Source: Phycicoccus sp. Soil748
GTDB taxonomy: Bacteria > Actinomycetota > Actinomycetes > Actinomycetales > Dermatophilaceae
DNA length: 34,897 nt
NCBI RefSeq assembly: GCF_001428025.1
Contig: NZ_LMSC01000008.1
Coordinates: 155,647-190,543 of the forward strand
Direction of reading: 5' to 3'
In this document: positions 1-7,631 of the stretch, one piece after another
Layout of the letters: every line of letters starts with the position of its first letter
How positions within the stretch are numbered: the first letter of the stretch is position 1
Notes under the pieces: generated by a model
What the model saw: the letters and a program-made list of their open reading frames with translations, nothing else
Databases searched by the model: none
Told to the model about the DNA's origin: nothing
Translations under genes and position numbers: made by a program

Positions 1-480
1 GGTCGGGCCGAAGGCGTTGCCGCCACCCCATGAGTACGGGTACCTGCCGAGCATCCCCTTGGCGGCGGCGATCGTGGCGGTGACCTTGGCCGACTGGGTG
101 TGCGTCGGCGGCGGAGGCGTGGTGCCCTTGCAGAGCGGGGCGACCAGGCCGTCGGAGCCGGTCTTGACGAAGGCGTCGCTGACGTAGCCGCCGCTCTTGA
201 GCTTGTCCCAGACCGTCGAGCTGCCATAGGTGCCCGACACCTGCTGGCCGTAGGTCGGGCAGGTGATGGTGACGCGCGCCCCGTCGGCGCGGGTGCCGAC
301 GACGGTGGAGCTCGTCGTCGGGGCCGAGCGGACCTTGAGCGCGGCGCCGCTCGTGTTGACGCGGCCCGTCGCGGTGTCCGCCGCGTTCGCCGCGACGGTC
401 GAGACCAGTGGGACGGCGACCAGGACGACGGACGCGGCGGCGGTCGCCAGCCGGCGGCGGTGGGTGCTGAGCAGCTGCAT
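1..480 (-). CDS. Secreted SH3-domain cell-wall protein, partial (3' end outside window)
   Basis: The reading frame opens at ATG 480 on the minus strand and is still open at base 1, so only the first 160 residues are visible. Residues 1-33 form a typical signal peptide: an RRR-containing basic start, a hydrophobic core and an Ala-rich end (VAANAADT). A bacterial SH3-like region follows, with the LKVRSAPTTSSTVVGT pattern and two cysteines. After a Pro/Thr linker the segment MLGRYPYSWGGGNAFGPT begins. That motif opens a catalytic-type domain in actinobacterial SH3/amidase-like secreted proteins, so a peptidoglycan or wall-associated role is likely, but the catalytic residues are not in the window. 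A GGGGGAA ribosome site lies just before the ATG. Identification of the SH3 region is fairly sure; the enzyme class is not. Confidence 0.75.
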   Translation of the reverse strand, partial: MQLLSTHRRRLATAAASVVLVAVPLVSTVAANAADTATGRVNTSGAALKVRSAPTTSSTVVGTRADGARVTITCPTYGQQVSGTYGSSTVWDKLKSGGYVSDAFVKTGSDGLVAPLCKGTTPPPPTHTQSAKVTATIAAAKGMLGRYPYSWGGGNAFGPT

Positions 481-501
481 GGGAGTTCCCCCTCGTGACG
501 G

Positions 502-516
502 CCGGCACGGTGCCGG
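502..516. repeat. Palindrome in the 5' leader of the secreted SH3 gene
   Basis: CCGGCAC and GTGCCGG flank a single G, giving a 7-bp inverted repeat 22-36 nt upstream of ATG 480. On the minus strand a TAGCGT -10-like box lies further upstream (about 529-534), so the repeat would sit in the transcribed leader. It could be an RNA hairpin or a protein site; the sequence does not decide. Confidence 0.4.
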
Positions 517-613
517 TGTGCGGGGAACGCTAGGAGCCGCAAGGCGAACCGACCATGGGGAGCAGTCCCCTGCGCGGCCTGCGCGTCCGGACCTGTGGTG
601 GGTGCCGGGCGGT

Positions 614-619
614 TACGGT
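614..619 (+). promoter_or_regulatory. -10 box TACGGT of the LprG-like operon
   Basis: TACGGT ends 6 nt before GTG 626. This places the expected transcription start on or next to the start codon, consistent with a leaderless mRNA. No convincing -35 hexamer is visible. Confidence 0.5.
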
Positions 620-625
620 GGGCCT

Positions 626-1330
626 GTGCGCGCCACCCTCCGCCCAGCCGTTGCAGCTGTCGCCGCCGTCCTGTCGTTGCTGGCGGTGGCCGGCTGCTCG
701 AGTGGTGGCGACGGCGGTGCGGTGGAGCAGTCCCCGGCCCAGCAGCTCGCGGCGGCCCGCGCGAAGCTGGAGAAGAGCCCTGCGGTGGACTTCACCCTCG
801 AGTCGACGGGGCTGCCCGGCAAGGCCGTCGGCGTCTCGGCCGCCAAGGGCACCGGCGTCTTCACCCCGCCGTCCTTCCAGGGCACCCTCAACGCCTCGAT
901 CCGCGGCATCACCGGCACAGTGCAGGTCGTGGCCGTGGAGCAGGACGTCTACATGAAGTTCTTCACGCCGTCGTTCGTCAAGATCGACCCGGCCAAGTAC
1001 GGCGCCCCCAACCCGGCCCAGCTGTTCAACACCTCGACCGGCATCACCAGCCTCATCACGAGGACGCAGGACCTCGCCAAGGCCTCCACCGTCCGTGACG
1101 GGGCAGACGTCCTCAACACCTTCACGGGCAAGCTCCCCGGCGGCGCGGTGGCCGACCTGCTCGTCACCGGTGACCGCAACGGCACCTTCGACGTGACCTA
1201 CGGCGTGACCCGCTCCGACAAGGAGCTGCGCACCGTCGTCATCAAGGGCCCGTTCTACGCCGGCGCCACCTCGACCTACACCCTGCACCTCACGAGCCTG
1301 GCCAAGGCCGTTGCGATCACCCGCCCCTAG
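626..1330 (+). CDS. LppX/LprAFG-family lipoprotein (LprG-like)
   Basis: This is a 234-residue lipoprotein. The hydrophobic signal segment ends in the lipobox LAVAGC (Cys about residue 24), followed by an SSGGDGG spacer typical of exported lipoproteins. The rest matches the LppX/LprAFG fold: an early 'aspAvdFtLestG' strand, a central 'GTVQVVAVEQDVYMKF' region and a late 'DVTYGVTRSDKEL' strand. The mycobacterial member LprG is 236 residues and carries triacylated lipids in a hydrophobic cavity. GTG 626 was chosen because it gives a clean signal peptide and follows a TACGGT box by 6 nt; a longer upstream reading has no signal peptide. The gene overlaps the next (MFS) gene by 20 bp, the same partnership as lprG with the P55 exporter. 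Lipid carriage is inferred from the family. Confidence 0.85.
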   Translation: MRATLRPAVAAVAAVLSLLAVAGCSSGGDGGAVEQSPAQQLAAARAKLEKSPAVDFTLESTGLPGKAVGVSAAKGTGVFTPPSFQGTLNASIRGITGTVQVVAVEQDVYMKFFTPSFVKIDPAKYGAPNPAQLFNTSTGITSLITRTQDLAKASTVRDGADVLNTFTGKLPGGAVADLLVTGDRNGTFDVTYGVTRSDKELRTVVIKGPFYAGATSTYTLHLTSLAKAVAITRP

Positions 1331-2942
1331 GGCGCTGCTCGCGACGGCCTCCGTGGCCGTGGCGCTCGCGGCGGCCGACACGTATGTCGTCGTGCTGGCG
1401 CTCACCGACATGATGACCGGCGTCGGCCTGGGCATCGACGCGCTGCAGAAGGCGACCCCGATCATCTCGGGCTTCCTGCTCGGCTACATCGCCGTGCTGC
1501 CGCTGATCGGACGACTCGCGGACCTCGTTGCGCGGCAACGGATCCTGGTGGCCTGCCTGGCGATCTTCGTCGTCGGGTCGGCGGTGACCGCCCTCGCCGT
1601 CGAGCTGCCGGTGCTCGTCTCGGGGCGAGTGCTGCAGGGGATCGGCGGCGGTGGTCTCGTGCCGGCGACCCTGGCCCTCGTGGCCGACCTCTGGCCCGTC
1701 GGGAGGCGCGGCGTGCCACTGGGCGTCGTGGGGGCGGTGCAGGAGCTCGGCAGCGTGCTCGGGCCCGTGCTCGGCGCCGTCGTGCTGGCGGTCTCGGGCT
1801 GGCGGACGATCTTCTGGCTCAACGCGATCGCCGGTGTCGTGCTGACCGGCGCGGTGCTGCTCGCCGGTGGTCAGCGGCCGGGGCGGCCCCGCGCCGTGCC
1901 GCTCGTCGTCGGTGTCCTGGCCCTCGTCGTCACGGGCCTCGCCCTCGCGGCGCCGCAGCGGTTGGTCACGGACGTGACCCTCGGGGTGCCGTTCGTGCCG
2001 TTCGGCGGGTCGACCTCGCGGCTGGCCACCCCGGTCGGCGTCGCGGCGCTCGTCCTGGTGCTCGCGTGGCTGGGGGTCAGCGCCCGCGGCTGGTGGGCCG
2101 TGCTCGGGCGCGCCGACCTGCCCGGCGCGCTGCTCCTGGCCGTTGCGCTCGGCAGCGTCGTGCTGACCTTCGCCGCCAGCGACCCGGAGCGGGAGGTCGT
2201 CGGGCCGCTGGGGCTCGCGCTCCTGCCGTTGGGGGCGTTGGCCTTCGGCGCCTACCTGTGGCGGCACCGCCGGGTCGAGACGCCGCTCGTGGCGCGTGGG
2301 GTCGTCCGCGGCCGCGCGCGGTACGCCCTGCTGGTGAGTGCCTGCGCCGGGGTCGCGCTCGTGGCCGTGGTGGTCGACGTGCCGGTGCTGGCCCGGCTCA
2401 CGCTGACCAGCTCCCAGACCGAGGCCGCGCTGGTGCTCGTCCGGTTCCTGGTCGCCGTGCCGGTGGGTGCGCTGCTCGGTGGATGGTCGCTGCGTCGGCT
2501 CGGCGACGGCGTCGTCAGCGGCGTGGGCCTGGCCCTGGCGGCGGTCGGCCTGTTCGTGATGAGCCGCTGGGGCGACGGCGCCCTGGACCACCTCTCCGCG
2601 ACGGTCGTCCTGGCGCTGGTCGGCCTCGGCATCGGGCTGGCCCTCGCCCCCGTCAACAACGCCGCGCTGGCCGCCGCCCCCCACGAGGCTCACGGTGTCG
2701 CCTCCGCGCTGGTCGTCGTCGCACGGATGGTCGGCATGGTGGTCGGGCTCGCGCTCCTGACCGCCATCGGCCTGCACCGCTACTACGCCACGGTCGCGGC
2801 CCTGCCCGACCAGTCCGACACCAATGCGCTGGTCGCTGCCGGTGTCGTGCAGGTGCAGACCGTCTTCGCCGGGGCCGCCGTCGCGGCACTTCTCGGCGCC
2901 ATCGCCTCGACCGGACTCGGCCTCGGTCGATCCCGGCGCTGA
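1311..2942 (+). CDS. MFS multidrug/lipid exporter, P55 (Rv1410)-like
   Basis: This 543-residue, very hydrophobic protein is predicted to have about 14 membrane segments (DHA2-type major facilitator). The cytoplasmic motif A region GRLADLVARQRIL is near residue 67, and the antiporter-type stretch LVSGRVLQGIGGGGLVP is near 103-119. A long polar loop around 205-240 (with TLGVPFVPFGG) interrupts the membrane segments. The TTG start at 1311 lies inside the end of the lipoprotein gene, so translation is probably coupled; a GTG 14 codons later (1353) is an alternative. In mycobacteria the lprG-Rv1410c pair moves triacylglycerol-type lipids to the envelope and affects drug tolerance. Pairing, order and sizes fit that system, but the substrate here is unknown. 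Confidence 0.85.
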   Translation: MRSPAPRALLATASVAVALAAADTYVVVLALTDMMTGVGLGIDALQKATPIISGFLLGYIAVLPLIGRLADLVARQRILVACLAIFVVGSAVTALAVELPVLVSGRVLQGIGGGGLVPATLALVADLWPVGRRGVPLGVVGAVQELGSVLGPVLGAVVLAVSGWRTIFWLNAIAGVVLTGAVLLAGGQRPGRPRAVPLVVGVLALVVTGLALAAPQRLVTDVTLGVPFVPFGGSTSRLATPVGVAALVLVLAWLGVSARGWWAVLGRADLPGALLLAVALGSVVLTFAASDPEREVVGPLGLALLPLGALAFGAYLWRHRRVETPLVARGVVRGRARYALLVSACAGVALVAVVVDVPVLARLTLTSSQTEAALVLVRFLVAVPVGALLGGWSLRRLGDGVVSGVGLALAAVGLFVMSRWGDGALDHLSATVVLALVGLGIGLALAPVNNAALAAAPHEAHGVASALVVVARMVGMVVGLALLTAIGLHRYYATVAALPDQSDTNALVAAGVVQVQTVFAGAAVAALLGAIASTGLGLGRSRR

Positions 2943-2944
2943 GG

Positions 2945-3730
2945 TCAGTCGGCGATCTCGACGACGACGGGGGCGTGGTCGGAGGCGCCCTTGCCCTTGC
3001 GCTCCTCGCGGTCGATCGCCGCGCCGAGCACCCGGTCGGCGAACGCGGGGGAGCCGAGGATGAAGTCGATCCGCATGCCGCGGCGCTTCTGGAAGCTCAG
3101 GCGCGTGTAGTCCCAGTAGGTGAAGGTGCCGGGCTCGGACGTGTGGGGCCGCACGACGTCGACGAACCCGGTGTCCAGCACCGCCTGGAAGGCCGCCCGC
3201 TCGGGCGGCGACACGTGGCTCTTGTCGAGGTAGTACTCCATCGACCAGACGTCCTCGTCCTGAGGCGCGATGTTCCAGTCGCCCATGATGGCGGCGGTCT
3301 CGCCGGCCTCGACCGAGTGCTGGGCCTGCGCACGCAGGGCGGCGAGCCACTGCAGCTTGTAGGCCATGTGGGGGTCCTCGAGAGCCCGGCCGTTCGGCAC
3401 GTAGACGGAGGTGACCTTGATGCCGCCGCAGGTCGCGGTCAGCGCGCGGGCCTCCACCACGGGCGGCTCGCCCCACGAGGGTGCGTCCGCGAAGGAGGGC
3501 ACCACGTCGGCAAGCCCCACACGCGAGACGATGGCCACGCCGTTCCAGTGGTTGAGCCCGTGGTGGGCCACCTCGTAGCCGAGCGCAGCGAGCCGGTCGA
3601 ACGGGAACTGGGCGTCCGTGGCCTTGGTCTCCTGGATCGCCAGGACGTCGACGTCCGTGCGCTGGAGCCACGCCTCGACGCGGTCGATCCGGGACCTGAT
3701 GGAGTTGACGTTCCACGTCGCGATGCGCAC
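2945..3730 (-). CDS. xthA: Exodeoxyribonuclease III (AP endonuclease)
   Basis: This 261-residue enzyme belongs to the ExoIII/APE1 family and acts in base excision repair, cutting at abasic sites and removing 3' blocking groups. The metal-binding and catalytic motifs are present in order: WNVNSIR at 6-12, the QETK motif with Glu34, VYVPNG, the GDWNIAP motif with the catalytic Asp and Asn, and the C-terminal SDHAPVV with the catalytic His. Length matches the family. The start is GTG 3730, 6 nt downstream of a minus-strand TAGGGT box. The gene is tail-to-tail with the MFS gene (2-bp gap) and head-to-head with the SDR gene (36 bp). Confidence 0.95.
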   Translation of the reverse strand: MRIATWNVNSIRSRIDRVEAWLQRTDVDVLAIQETKATDAQFPFDRLAALGYEVAHHGLNHWNGVAIVSRVGLADVVPSFADAPSWGEPPVVEARALTATCGGIKVTSVYVPNGRALEDPHMAYKLQWLAALRAQAQHSVEAGETAAIMGDWNIAPQDEDVWSMEYYLDKSHVSPPERAAFQAVLDTGFVDVVRPHTSEPGTFTYWDYTRLSFQKRRGMRIDFILGSPAFADRVLGAAIDREERKGKGASDHAPVVVEIAD

Positions 3731-3736
3731 GGGGCA

Positions 3737-3742
3737 ACCCTA
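3737..3742 (-). promoter_or_regulatory. -10 box TAGGGT of xthA
   Basis: On the minus strand TAGGGT is followed by 6 nt and then GTG 3730, the spacing of a leaderless transcript. It lies 12 bp from the oppositely oriented -10 box of the SDR gene. Confidence 0.55.
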
Positions 3743-3754
3743 AGGGGACGCACC

Positions 3755-3760
3755 TACAGT
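3755..3760 (+). promoter_or_regulatory. -10 box TACAGT of the SDR gene
   Basis: TACAGT is followed by 6 nt and then ATG 3767, suggesting a leaderless mRNA. No Shine-Dalgarno sequence fits in the short space before the ATG. Confidence 0.55.
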
Positions 3761-3766
3761 GGGCCC

Positions 3767-4549
3767 ATGAGCACTGCCCTCGTCACCGGCGCGACCGCCG
3801 GCATCGGCCTCTCGTTCGCCCACCAGCTCGCCGAGCGGGGCCACGACGTGGTGCTCGTCGCCCGCGACCGCGCCCGGCTCGAGAACGTCTCGGACGAGCT
3901 CCAGGCCAAGTACGGCGTGGCCACGGAGATCCTCGTGGCCGACCTGTCCGACCGGGCCGACACCGGCAAGGTCGCCGAGCGCCTCGCCGACGCCGCCCGG
4001 CCGGTCGACCTGCTCGTCAACAACGCCGGGTCCTCCCTGCGCAAGCGGTTCCTCGACAACGAGGTCAGCCAGGAGGAGGCCGTCTTCGACGTGCTCTGCC
4101 GGGCCGTCCTGGTCCTCTCGCACGCGGGGGCGCGGGCCATGCGCGAACGCGGGCACGGCGCCATCGTCAACGTCTCCTCGGTGGCCGGCTTCATCACCTC
4201 GGGCAGCTACTCGGCGGAGAAGTCCTTCGTCACCGTGTTCACCGAGTCGCTCGCCGGCGAGCTGGCCGGGACCGGGGTCACCGCCACGGCGCTCTGCCCC
4301 GGTTTCACCCACACCGAGTTCCACCAGCGTGCCGGGGTCACCATGTCGGGGGTGCCGGGGTTCATGTGGCTCGACGCCCGTCGTCTCGTGCACGACTGCC
4401 TCGAGGACGTCGCCAAGGGCAAGGTCGTGTCCGTGCCCGGGGCGCAGTACAAGGCCGTCGTCGCCGGGCTGCGCTTCCTCCCTCGCGCACTGGTCCGCTC
4501 GCGCGCCCGTACGGTGCACCGTCCGAAGCAGCGTCGCGACGCTCGGTAG
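3767..4549 (+). CDS. Short-chain dehydrogenase/reductase (classical SDR)
   Basis: This is a 260-residue NAD(P)-dependent oxidoreductase. The Rossmann motif TGATAGIG is at 7-14 and NNAG at 85-88. The active-site Ser is in NVSSVAG (about 137-138) and the catalytic YxxxK is Tyr148-Lys152. The helix alpha-4 position that usually carries the fourth catalytic residue (Asn) seems to read Leu (FDVLCRA, about residue 110), a possible deviation that needs an alignment. Arg33/Arg35 after the second strand suggest NADPH preference. The frame stays open far upstream inside other genes; ATG 3767 was chosen because the glycine motif then sits at the normal distance from the N terminus. The substrate is unknown. 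Confidence 0.85.
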   Translation: MSTALVTGATAGIGLSFAHQLAERGHDVVLVARDRARLENVSDELQAKYGVATEILVADLSDRADTGKVAERLADAARPVDLLVNNAGSSLRKRFLDNEVSQEEAVFDVLCRAVLVLSHAGARAMRERGHGAIVNVSSVAGFITSGSYSAEKSFVTVFTESLAGELAGTGVTATALCPGFTHTEFHQRAGVTMSGVPGFMWLDARRLVHDCLEDVAKGKVVSVPGAQYKAVVAGLRFLPRALVRSRARTVHRPKQRRDAR

Positions 4550-4552
4550 GCT
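4547..4552 (+). promoter_or_regulatory. -10 box TAGGCT of pyrE
   Basis: TAGGCT overlaps the stop codon of the SDR gene and ends 8 nt before GTG 4561. No ribosome-binding sequence is visible before the GTG, so a leaderless or nearly leaderless transcript is likely. Confidence 0.45.
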
Positions 4553-4560
4553 GCTGAGCC

Positions 4561-5115
4561 GTGACCGACACCTCCGCCGCCCGCGCCCGCCTGCTCGAGA
4601 TCATCAAGGACAAGGCCATCGTCCACGGCCGCGTCACCCTCTCCTCGGGCAAGGAGGCGGACTACTACGTCGACCTGCGCCGGATCACCCTCGACGGTGA
4701 GGCGGCCCCGCTGGTCGGCCTGGTCATGCGCGACCTCGTCTCCGACCTGGCGTACGACGCGGTGGGCGGCCTGACCCTGGGTGCCGACCCGGTCGCCACG
4801 TCGATCCTGCACGCCAGCGCCGCCGCGGGGGAGCGCAAGGACGCGTTCGTGGTCCGCAAGGCCGGCAAGGCGCACGGCCTGCAGCAGCGCATCGAAGGGC
4901 CCTCGATCCAGGGTCGCCGTGTCGTCATCGTCGAGGACACCTCCACGACCGGCGCCTCGCCGCTCGAGGCCGCGAACGCCGCACGCGAGGCCGGCGCCGA
5001 GGTCGTCGCCGTGGCCACGATCGCCGACCGGGCCACCGGTGCCGCGGAGAAGTTCGCCGAGGCCGGGTTCGAGTACCGCTTCGTCTACGGGCTCGAGGAG
5101 CTCGGCCTCGCCTGA
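4561..5115 (+). CDS. pyrE: Orotate phosphoribosyltransferase
   Basis: This 184-residue enzyme converts orotate and PRPP to orotidine 5'-phosphate in de novo pyrimidine synthesis. The PRPP-binding loop VVIVEDTSTTGAS is at 121-133. The orotate-side features SSGKEADYYVDLR (28-40) and the flexible-loop RKAGKAHG (99-106) are clear. Length is normal. It starts at GTG 4561, 11 bp after the SDR stop. It may be partly co-transcribed with the SDR gene but also has its own TAGGCT box. The usual actinobacterial neighbour, a SpoU-type methyltransferase, is found about 7 kb downstream, separated here by the LemA, ABC/two-component, DedA and GTPase genes. Confidence 0.96.
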   Translation: MTDTSAARARLLEIIKDKAIVHGRVTLSSGKEADYYVDLRRITLDGEAAPLVGLVMRDLVSDLAYDAVGGLTLGADPVATSILHASAAAGERKDAFVVRKAGKAHGLQQRIEGPSIQGRRVVIVEDTSTTGASPLEAANAAREAGAEVVAVATIADRATGAAEKFAEAGFEYRFVYGLEELGLA

Positions 5116-5152
5116 GCCGCACGGCATACTGCCCCCCGCTGCGCGCAGGGCC

Positions 5153-5158
5153 TAGGCT
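5153..5158 (+). promoter_or_regulatory. -10 box TAGGCT of lemA
   Basis: TAGGCT lies 31 nt upstream of ATG 5190. Unlike most promoters in this window it leaves room for a leader, and a Shine-Dalgarno sequence is present there. Confidence 0.4.
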
Positions 5159-5189
5159 CAGGGCACTCAGGAAGACCTAGGGGAGTCCC

Positions 5190-5855
5190 ATGATCATCTG
5201 GATCGTCATCGCCGTCGTCGTCGTGCTGCTGGTCCTCGCAGCCGTCGGCATCTACAACGGCCTCATCAAGCTGCGCAACCTCGTGCAGGAGGCCTGGCGC
5301 CAGATCGACGTCGAGCTCAAGCGCCGGCACGACCTCATTGGCAACCTCGTCGAGACGGTCAAGGGCTACGCGGCCCACGAGCGGGGCACCCTCGAGGACG
5401 TCATGAAGGCCCGGTCGGCCGCCATGGCCGGTGGCCAGAGCCCCGCCCAGCAGGCGCAGAGCGAGGGCCTGCTCAGCCAGGCGCTCGGGCGCCTCATCGC
5501 CGTGGCCGAGGCCTACCCCGACCTCAAGGCCAACCAGAACTTCCTGGCCCTGCAGCAGGAGCTCACCGCGACCGAGGACCGCATCGCCTCCGCGCGGCGC
5601 TACTACAACGCCAACGTGCGCGAGCTCAACACCAAGGTCGAGACGGTCCCGAGCAACATCGTGGCGAACATGTTCGGCATCCACCGCGAGGAGTACTTCG
5701 AGGTGCAGGGCGAGGAGCGCGACGCGGTGAAGGTCGACTTCGGCCAGCGCGAGGCGACCATCCCGCCCCCGAGCGGGTATGCCGCCGGGTCCGGTCCCGC
5801 GGCGACCCCGCCTCCCGCCGAGCAGCCCCCGGCGTCGCCGCCCACCCAGCCCTGA
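5190..5855 (+). CDS. LemA family membrane protein
   Basis: This 221-residue protein has one N-terminal membrane helix (residues 2-24, Ile/Val/Leu only) and then the conserved LemA helical domain. The motifs are YNGLIKLRNLVQEAW, IDVELKRRHDLIGNLVETVKGY, the AYPDLKANQNF helix, and the final 'FGIHREEYFEV' with a short downstream strand. The tail after about residue 190 is Pro/Ala-rich and probably disordered. The role of LemA proteins in actinobacteria is poorly defined; membrane or envelope stress functions are proposed for relatives. The start follows a good AGGGGAG ribosome site (5179-5185). A TAGGCT -10 box at 5153-5158 gives a leader of about 30 nt. Confidence 0.9.
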   Translation: MIIWIVIAVVVVLLVLAAVGIYNGLIKLRNLVQEAWRQIDVELKRRHDLIGNLVETVKGYAAHERGTLEDVMKARSAAMAGGQSPAQQAQSEGLLSQALGRLIAVAEAYPDLKANQNFLALQQELTATEDRIASARRYYNANVRELNTKVETVPSNIVANMFGIHREEYFEVQGEERDAVKVDFGQREATIPPPSGYAAGSGPAATPPPAEQPPASPPTQP

Positions 5856-5860
5856 CGCGC

Positions 5861-5880
5861 CGTCCACCGGTCGGTGGACG
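5861..5880. promoter_or_regulatory. Perfect 20-bp palindrome before the ABC/two-component operon
   Basis: CGTCCACCG and CGGTGGACG are separated by GT: 9-bp perfect arms 57-76 nt upstream of ATG 5937. A second dyad, CGGTT-C-AACCG, follows at 5882-5892. The position between lemA and the operon fits either an operator (for example for the operon's own response regulator) or a short lemA terminator. It has no T-run. Confidence 0.5.
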
Positions 5881-5936
5881 ACGGTTCAACCGGAAAGTGC
5901 TCCCGCGCGGGACTGCTGCCGCGGCAGGCTGGTCCC

Positions 5937-6818
5937 ATGGACGCACCCATCACCGTGACCGGCCTGCGCAAGACCTACGGGTCCCGCGAGGCGGTCGACG
6001 GCATCGACCTGCAGATCGAGGCGGGCGAGGTCTTCGCCCTGCTCGGCCCGAACGGCGCCGGCAAGACCACCACCGTCGAGGTCCTCGAGGGCTTCCGGCG
6101 CCGCGACGGCGGGGACGTGAAGGTCCTCGGCAGCGACCCGGAGGACGCGGACCTCGCGTGGCGCAACCGCATCGGGATCGTGCTGCAGACCTCCACCGGC
6201 CTCGACCTGCTCACCCCGCGGGAGGCCGTCGCCAGCACCGCCAAGGTCTACCGCAACCCCCGCGACGTCGACGAGGTCATCGCCGCGGTCGGCCTGCAGG
6301 ACAAGGCGGACGACCGCATCGGCAAGCTCAGCGGGGGCCAGCGACGACGCCTCGACGTGGGTCTCGGGATCGTGGGGTCGCCGGAGCTGCTGTTCCTCGA
6401 CGAGCCGACGACCGGGTTCGACCCGCAGGCGCGTCGCGACTTCTGGGACCTCATCCGCTCCCTCACCGACGGCGGCACGACGATCCTGCTGACCACCCAC
6501 TACCTCGACGAGGCCGAGCACCTCGCCGACCGGGTCGGGGTCATCGCCGCGGGCCGGATGCTCGCCCTCGACACCCCGGCCAACCTCGGTGGCCGCGCCT
6601 CCTCGGAGGCCACGGTCTCGTGGGAGGAGGGCGGCGCCCGGCGCACCGAGCGGACCAGCGTGCCCACGCAGTACGTCGCGGAGCTGTCCGCCCGTCTGGG
6701 AGGTGAGGTGCCGCGGCTCACGGTCACGCGACCCTCGCTCGAGGACACCTACCTGTCGCTGATCGCCCCGCACCTCCACGAGGTCGCGCCGGCCGATGCG
6801 ATGGCGGTGTCGGCGTGA
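5937..6818 (+). CDS. ABC-2 type transporter, ATP-binding protein
   Basis: This 293-residue ATPase is of the DrrA/YfiL type. Walker A GPNGAGKTT is at 37-45, the Q-loop at IVLQTSTGL, the signature LSGGQRRRLDVG at 131-142 and Walker B LLFLDEPTTGFD at 151-162; the H-loop is TTHYLDEAEHLADR. A 60-residue C-terminal extension ending in SLEDTYLSL is typical of the drug and lipid exporter branch. ATG 5937 is preferred over the in-frame upstream ATG 5874, which would add a stretch lacking homology features. CAGGCT ends 6 nt before the ATG and could be a weak -10 box. It overlaps the permease gene by 4 bp (GTGA), so the two should be made together. Confidence 0.93.
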   Translation: MDAPITVTGLRKTYGSREAVDGIDLQIEAGEVFALLGPNGAGKTTTVEVLEGFRRRDGGDVKVLGSDPEDADLAWRNRIGIVLQTSTGLDLLTPREAVASTAKVYRNPRDVDEVIAAVGLQDKADDRIGKLSGGQRRRLDVGLGIVGSPELLFLDEPTTGFDPQARRDFWDLIRSLTDGGTTILLTTHYLDEAEHLADRVGVIAAGRMLALDTPANLGGRASSEATVSWEEGGARRTERTSVPTQYVAELSARLGGEVPRLTVTRPSLEDTYLSLIAPHLHEVAPADAMAVSA

Positions 6819-7624
6819 ACGCCGCAGCGATCGGCTGGGACCGCACGGTCCTGGAGCTGAAGATGTACTTCCGCGAGAAGGAGGCGGTGTTCTTCTCGTT
6901 CGCCTTCCCGATCCTCATGCTGTCGATGTTCGCGGTGATCTTCGGTGACTCGTTCTCCGAGGGCGACGCGGCCGACGCCGGCGTCAATGCCGCCCGGTTC
7001 TTCCTGCCCGGCATGGTCGCGGCCGGCGTGATGCTCACGAGTTTCCAGTCGATGGCGCTCAGCGTCGCGGTGGAGCGCGACGACGGCACGCTCAAGCGGC
7101 TGCGCTCGACGCCGATGCCCCCCGTGGCCTACTTCCTCGGCAAGGTCGGGCTGGTCGCCAGCACCTCCCTGGCGCAGTTCGTGCTGCTCATCGCCATCGC
7201 GCGGCTCGGGTTCGGCGTGCAGCTGCCCACCGACGCGGTGCACTGGTTCACGTTCGCGTGGGTCTTCCTGCTCGGCGTCGCCTGCGGCACCGTGCTCGGG
7301 ATCGCCTATTCCTCGGTGGCGACGTCCTCCCGGTCGGTGGGGGCCGTGGTCATCGCCCCGACGCTGGTCCTGCAGTTCATCTCCGGCGTCTACTTCGCCT
7401 TCACGGACCTGCCCGACTGGCTCAAGCAGGTGGCGTCGCTGTTCCCGCTGAAGTGGATCGCCCAGGGCATGCGCTCGGTGTTCTTCCCCCAGGACTGGCA
7501 GGGCCAGGAGATGGCCGGGGTCTGGGAGCACGGCCGGACCGCGCTCGTCCTGGGCGCGTGGCTCGCCGCGGGGCTCGTCATCTGCGCGCGGACGTTCCGC
7601 TGGACCAAGCGCGGCACGACATGA
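6815..7624 (+). CDS. ABC-2 type transporter, permease
   Basis: This 269-residue integral membrane protein has six predicted membrane segments. The first (FFSFAFPILMLSMFAVIFG) precedes a short polar loop (DSFSEGDAADAG), and the ABC-2 core segments follow: VAAGVMLTSFQSMALSVAVERDDGTLKRLR and the conserved C-terminal FISGVYFAFTDLPDWLKQVASLFPLKW. The motif 'R(E)RDDGTLKRLRSTPMP' is characteristic of ABC-2 membrane components of drug and lipid exporters. It is translationally coupled to the ATPase and followed after 7 bp by the sensor kinase gene. The substrate is not deducible. Confidence 0.92.
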   Translation: MNAAAIGWDRTVLELKMYFREKEAVFFSFAFPILMLSMFAVIFGDSFSEGDAADAGVNAARFFLPGMVAAGVMLTSFQSMALSVAVERDDGTLKRLRSTPMPPVAYFLGKVGLVASTSLAQFVLLIAIARLGFGVQLPTDAVHWFTFAWVFLLGVACGTVLGIAYSSVATSSRSVGAVVIAPTLVLQFISGVYFAFTDLPDWLKQVASLFPLKWIAQGMRSVFFPQDWQGQEMAGVWEHGRTALVLGAWLAAGLVICARTFRWTKRGTT

Positions 7625-7631
7625 TGGGCCG

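Noticed and set aside
1317-3737. 806-codon minus-strand open frame opposite the MFS gene
   Set aside because: High GC keeps antisense frames open. Its translation is low-complexity (Arg, Gly, Asp, His) with no family motif, while the plus strand and xthA give clear proteins.
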